This document shows, piece by piece, positions 5,023 through 7,809 of a stretch of DNA of 7,809 nucleotides (the stretch's first letter is position 1; each line of letters begins with the position of its first letter). The position numbers and the translations under genes are program-made. The notes beneath the pieces are model-generated. The model searched no databases and was not told the DNA's origin. It saw only the letters and a list, made by a program, of their open reading frames with translations. The stretch comes from Pseudomonadota bacterium (GTDB lineage: Bacteria > Pseudomonadota > Alphaproteobacteria > Rhizobiales > Rhizobiaceae), in contig JAEYXI010000390.1 of the NCBI GenBank assembly GCA_023428515.1, forward strand, positions 1 to 7,809, written 5' to 3'.

Positions 5023-7809
5023 GTGGAGCGCGAACTATTTAGGCACGAGAAGATAAGGTTCCGGCGCGACGAGATTACCGATCTCGAAACTCTGCCGTCC
5101 GCCGGGACAGCGCCAAAGCCTGCCCGCAAATGGCTGCCGAAACGTGCCGCGAAAATCCTGCTCGGTATCGCTGGCGTCGTCGTCGCGCTTGTCCTGCTTG
5201 TGTTCGTCGCCGTCTATGCGATCGGCGTCTCCGGCATAGGCTCGGAGCGGCTGCGCGTCGCTGCCGAGCAGGCGCTGGAACAGGCCGCCGGCGTAGAGGT
5301 CGACGCTGCAGTCGGGCCGGCGCGCATCACCCTCGACGGCATGAGCCTGCTCGCGCTGGAGGTCGACGATGTCAGCCTGAAGCGCGCCGCCGACGGCGAG
5401 ATGATCGCAGAAGCCGGAGCGGTGCGTTTCGGCGTACGCCTGCTGCCGCTTCTCTCCGGCGAAGTGCGTGTTTCCAGCGCCAGCCTGTCGGACGCCCGCA
5501 TCATGCCGAACGGGCTGCGTTCGGGCGAAGGCGCCGACTTGCTGGCCGCCTTCCGCAACGAGCACGGCCTGATCGAGCCGGACCGCGTGGCGAAGTCCGT
5601 TTTCGCGTTTGCCCACCAGGCGTTGAATGCCGTGAGTTCCAGATCGCTTCGCCGCATAGAGCTCGACAATGTCGAACTGGTCTTGCCGGCCGGCGAGGGT
5701 GTCGTCAGCGTCCGCGTCGTCGAATCCGTCCTCGGCGAGGCCAGGGGCGACAGCCTGGCCCTCTCGTCGGAGCTGGAGGTGGGCGGCCGCGCCGTGGATC
5801 TCTCGGTCAACGCGACGCGCGACCACACGACCCGGCTGATCTCCAACCTCGAACTTGCGGCCGATGCCTCCGAACCCGAGGGGGCGGCGACAGGCGAGGC
5901 CAGCGCCAGCCGGCTTGGCGCCTTCGAGCTGGAACTCGCCGGCACTGAGGGGGCGGGTGCCACGCAATCGCGGCTCAGCGCATCGCTGAAGCTCGCCGAT
6001 TCTGCGCTCGACCTCGGACCGCGAGGCATCATCGTTGGCGGCGTCGATCTCGCTGCGCGTTTCGTCGGCGGCGCCGACAGGGTCGAGGTCGAGCGGCTGC
6101 ATATGTCGATCGGTCGGTCGGAGTTCGACTTCAGGGGCCTGGTCGGACCGCGTCCGCCAACCGGCGAGCCGGGCGATGCTGCCGCATACCGCTTCAACCT
6201 CGTCAGCGCTCGCTCGACCATCGCCCCGGAGGGATCGCCCGAGCCCGCCATGACCACTGCAATCCAACTCGCCGGAACCTACCGGCCCGTCGACAACGTG
6301 CTGTCGCTCGACAACATCGTCGTGAAGGGCGGGCGCGGCGAGGCGCTTGGCACTGCGGCGCTGCGCTTCGTCGCAGGCAAGGCGCCCGGCCTGTCGGTTG
6401 CCTTCAACGTGCACGACATGTCGGTGTCTCACGTCAAGCAGCTCTGGCCGTGGTTCTCCGCCCGCGGCGCCAGGAACTGGGTGCTCAACAACGTCTTCGG
6501 CGGCAGGGTGACTGACGGTCAACTGCAGTTCCGCGTGGAGCCGGGACGCCCCCCCGGCTCCAAGCTTCCGCTCACCGCCAACGAGTCGTTCGGGACGTTC
6601 CAGCTCGAGGACACGCGTTTCGATACGGCGGGGCTCATCCCTCCGGTTCGCGATGCAAGGGGCGCGGTCGACTACAGGGGCAATGACGTCGACATCACCT
6701 TGCAGTCCGGCACCGTCTATCTGACCAGTGGCCGAACGGTCGCGGCAAGCAATGGCGTCTTGAAGATCAAGCAGGCGAATGTGCAGCCAGTGGTCGGCGC
6801 GCTGGACATCGACGTTGCGGGCGACGCGCCTGCCGTTGCCGAACTCGCCTCCTACGACCCGATCAACGCCATGCGCCATGTCGGGCTGGTGCCGGATGAC
6901 TTCACCGTCGGCGAGGTATCCGGCAATGTGAAGGCCGACATTCCCCTGCAGAAAGGCGTCGATCGGGACCGGCTCAACTGGCTCGTCGCGCTTGACTACA
7001 AGGATCTCTCGATCGCCAAGCCGATCGACGGCCAGGTGGTGTCGGAAGCCGAAGGCTCCATCGTCGTCGAGAAGACCAAGGCCGTGATCGCCGCCAAGGC
7101 CAAGCTCAGCGGCGTGCCGGCCGAGATTGATGCGGTCGAGCCGCTCGCCGCCACCAGCGACGCGGAGCGCAAGCGCCTGATCACCCTCGTCCTCGACGAC
7201 AAGACGCGCGAGACGATAGTGCCCGGCCTGGGTACGATGGTGAAGGGGCCGGTCAAGGTCGCGCTCGACGCCAAGGGCGGTGGCCGACAGATGGTCGAGG
7301 CCGACCTCAGCGGAGCGCAGCTCAACATTCCATGGGCAGGATGGACGAAAGGGCCGGGCATTGCCGGCAATGTCAGCTTCCTGCTCGAGAACGTCGACGG
7401 CAAGTCGACGCTCTCGGATTTCAATCTCAGCGGCGCGACCTTCGGCATAGTCGGCTCCGTCGCGCTGTCGGGCGGCGATCTGTCGCAAGCGGATTTCAGC
7501 CGGGTAAGGCTCAACCGCAACGATGACGTGGCGATATCAGTCAAGCGGTCGGGCAAGGGTTACGCCGTCGACGTCAAGGGCAAGTCGCTCGACGCCCGCT
7601 CGGTGGTCAGGCAGTTCACGACCGACACCAGCACTGCCACCAAGGCCGCGGACAGCGGCTCCGTTTCGGTCAGCGTGGATGTCGACACCGTCACCGGCTT
7701 TCACGACGAGAAGCTCTCGAATGTGAAGCTCGAATATCGCGGCAAGGGCAGCCGGGTGGATCGGCTCGAAGTCGACGCCCTCGCTGGCTCGGGCGCCAAG
7801 GTCGCGTTG
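5023..7809 (+). CDS. YhdP-like / DUF3971 AsmA-like envelope protein, 3' end outside the window
   Basis: The frame is open without a stop from 4951 to the window end: 953 codons from the ATG at 4951, or 929 from the preferred GTG at 5023. From the GTG, a basic cytoplasmic tail (residues 1-42, with KIRFRR near 10-15) leads to one transmembrane segment at about 43-68, then a long periplasmic region rich in short beta-strand patterns ending in D/N-G turns. The stretch from W475 (WPWFSARGARNWVLNN, then GG-V) is the kind of block conserved in DUF3971. AsmA-like proteins (YhdP, TamB, AsmA) are anchored in the inner membrane and span the periplasm, with a lipid-carrying groove for phospholipid transport to the outer membrane. 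E. coli YhdP has about 1266 residues, so perhaps 150-350 residues are missing here. The call as a family is firm; the exact member and function are inferred. Confidence 0.88.
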   Translation, partial: MERELFRHEKIRFRRDEITDLETLPSAGTAPKPARKWLPKRAAKILLGIAGVVVALVLLVFVAVYAIGVSGIGSERLRVAAEQALEQAAGVEVDAAVGPARITLDGMSLLALEVDDVSLKRAADGEMIAEAGAVRFGVRLLPLLSGEVRVSSASLSDARIMPNGLRSGEGADLLAAFRNEHGLIEPDRVAKSVFAFAHQALNAVSSRSLRRIELDNVELVLPAGEGVVSVRVVESVLGEARGDSLALSSELEVGGRAVDLSVNATRDHTTRLISNLELAADASEPEGAATGEASASRLGAFELELAGTEGAGATQSRLSASLKLADSALDLGPRGIIVGGVDLAARFVGGADRVEVERLHMSIGRSEFDFRGLVGPRPPTGEPGDAAAYRFNLVSARSTIAPEGSPEPAMTTAIQLAGTYRPVDNVLSLDNIVVKGGRGEALGTAALRFVAGKAPGLSVAFNVHDMSVSHVKQLWPWFSARGARNWVLNNVFGGRVTDGQLQFRVEPGRPPGSKLPLTANESFGTFQLEDTRFDTAGLIPPVRDARGAVDYRGNDVDITLQSGTVYLTSGRTVAASNGVLKIKQANVQPVVGALDIDVAGDAPAVAELASYDPINAMRHVGLVPDDFTVGEVSGNVKADIPLQKGVDRDRLNWLVALDYKDLSIAKPIDGQVVSEAEGSIVVEKTKAVIAAKAKLSGVPAEIDAVEPLAATSDAERKRLITLVLDDKTRETIVPGLGTMVKGPVKVALDAKGGGRQMVEADLSGAQLNIPWAGWTKGPGIAGNVSFLLENVDGKSTLSDFNLSGATFGIVGSVALSGGDLSQADFSRVRLNRNDDVAISVKRSGKGYAVDVKGKSLDARSVVRQFTTDTSTATKAADSGSVSVSVDVDTVTGFHDEKLSNVKLEYRGKGSRVDRLEVDALAGSGAKVAL

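Noticed and set aside
5035..7488. 817-codon open frame on the minus strand
   Set aside because: It is antisense to the YhdP-like gene. Its translation is Arg/Gly/Asp-rich without domains or a membrane segment, typical of the shadow frame of a GC-rich gene, whereas the plus frame has a clear anchor and DUF3971-like block.

Overview
The window looks like the chromosome of a GC-rich alphaproteobacterium of the order Hyphomicrobiales (Rhizobiales), probably Mesorhizobium-like (Phyllobacteriaceae). This rests on codon bias, on rhizobial-type intergenic palindromes, on an EcfG-type general stress promoter (GGAAC-N16-CGTT), and on the look of the encoded proteins. The genus is an inference and was not tested by a search.

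Layout. (1) 54-2561, plus strand: a probable catabolic operon of a short-chain dehydrogenase/reductase (SDR) and an FAD-dependent GMC oxidoreductase. They are separated by a two-hairpin intergenic palindrome (840-896) and by a perfect inverted repeat over the GMC start codon. An upstream gene may overlap the SDR start (ATGA). (2) 2562-2841: three alternating half-sites at 11-bp spacing, a 39-codon single-membrane-segment ORF and a degenerate repeat. (3) 2842-4927, minus strand: a membrane-anchored M23 (LytM) peptidoglycan endopeptidase, a 25-residue hydrophobic microprotein with its own EcfG promoter and terminator, and a single-cysteine Bcp/PrxQ-type peroxiredoxin. (4) 4951/5023-7809, plus strand: the 5' part of a large YhdP-like (DUF3971/AsmA-like) envelope protein. 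It is read divergently from the peroxiredoxin and runs off the window end with no stop codon.

How the genes fit together. The SDR and GMC enzymes plausibly oxidise or interconvert alcohols or polyols in one pathway; the substrate cannot be read from sequence. The right half is an envelope and stress neighbourhood: wall remodelling (M23), thiol-based peroxide removal, a stress-induced membrane microprotein, and a probable lipid-transfer or outer-membrane homeostasis protein. I see no mobile element, CRISPR array, tRNA or rRNA gene, and no clear novel multi-gene system. The best leads are the EcfG-driven microprotein, the unusual regulatory palindromes, and the start and divergent promoter of the YhdP-like gene.
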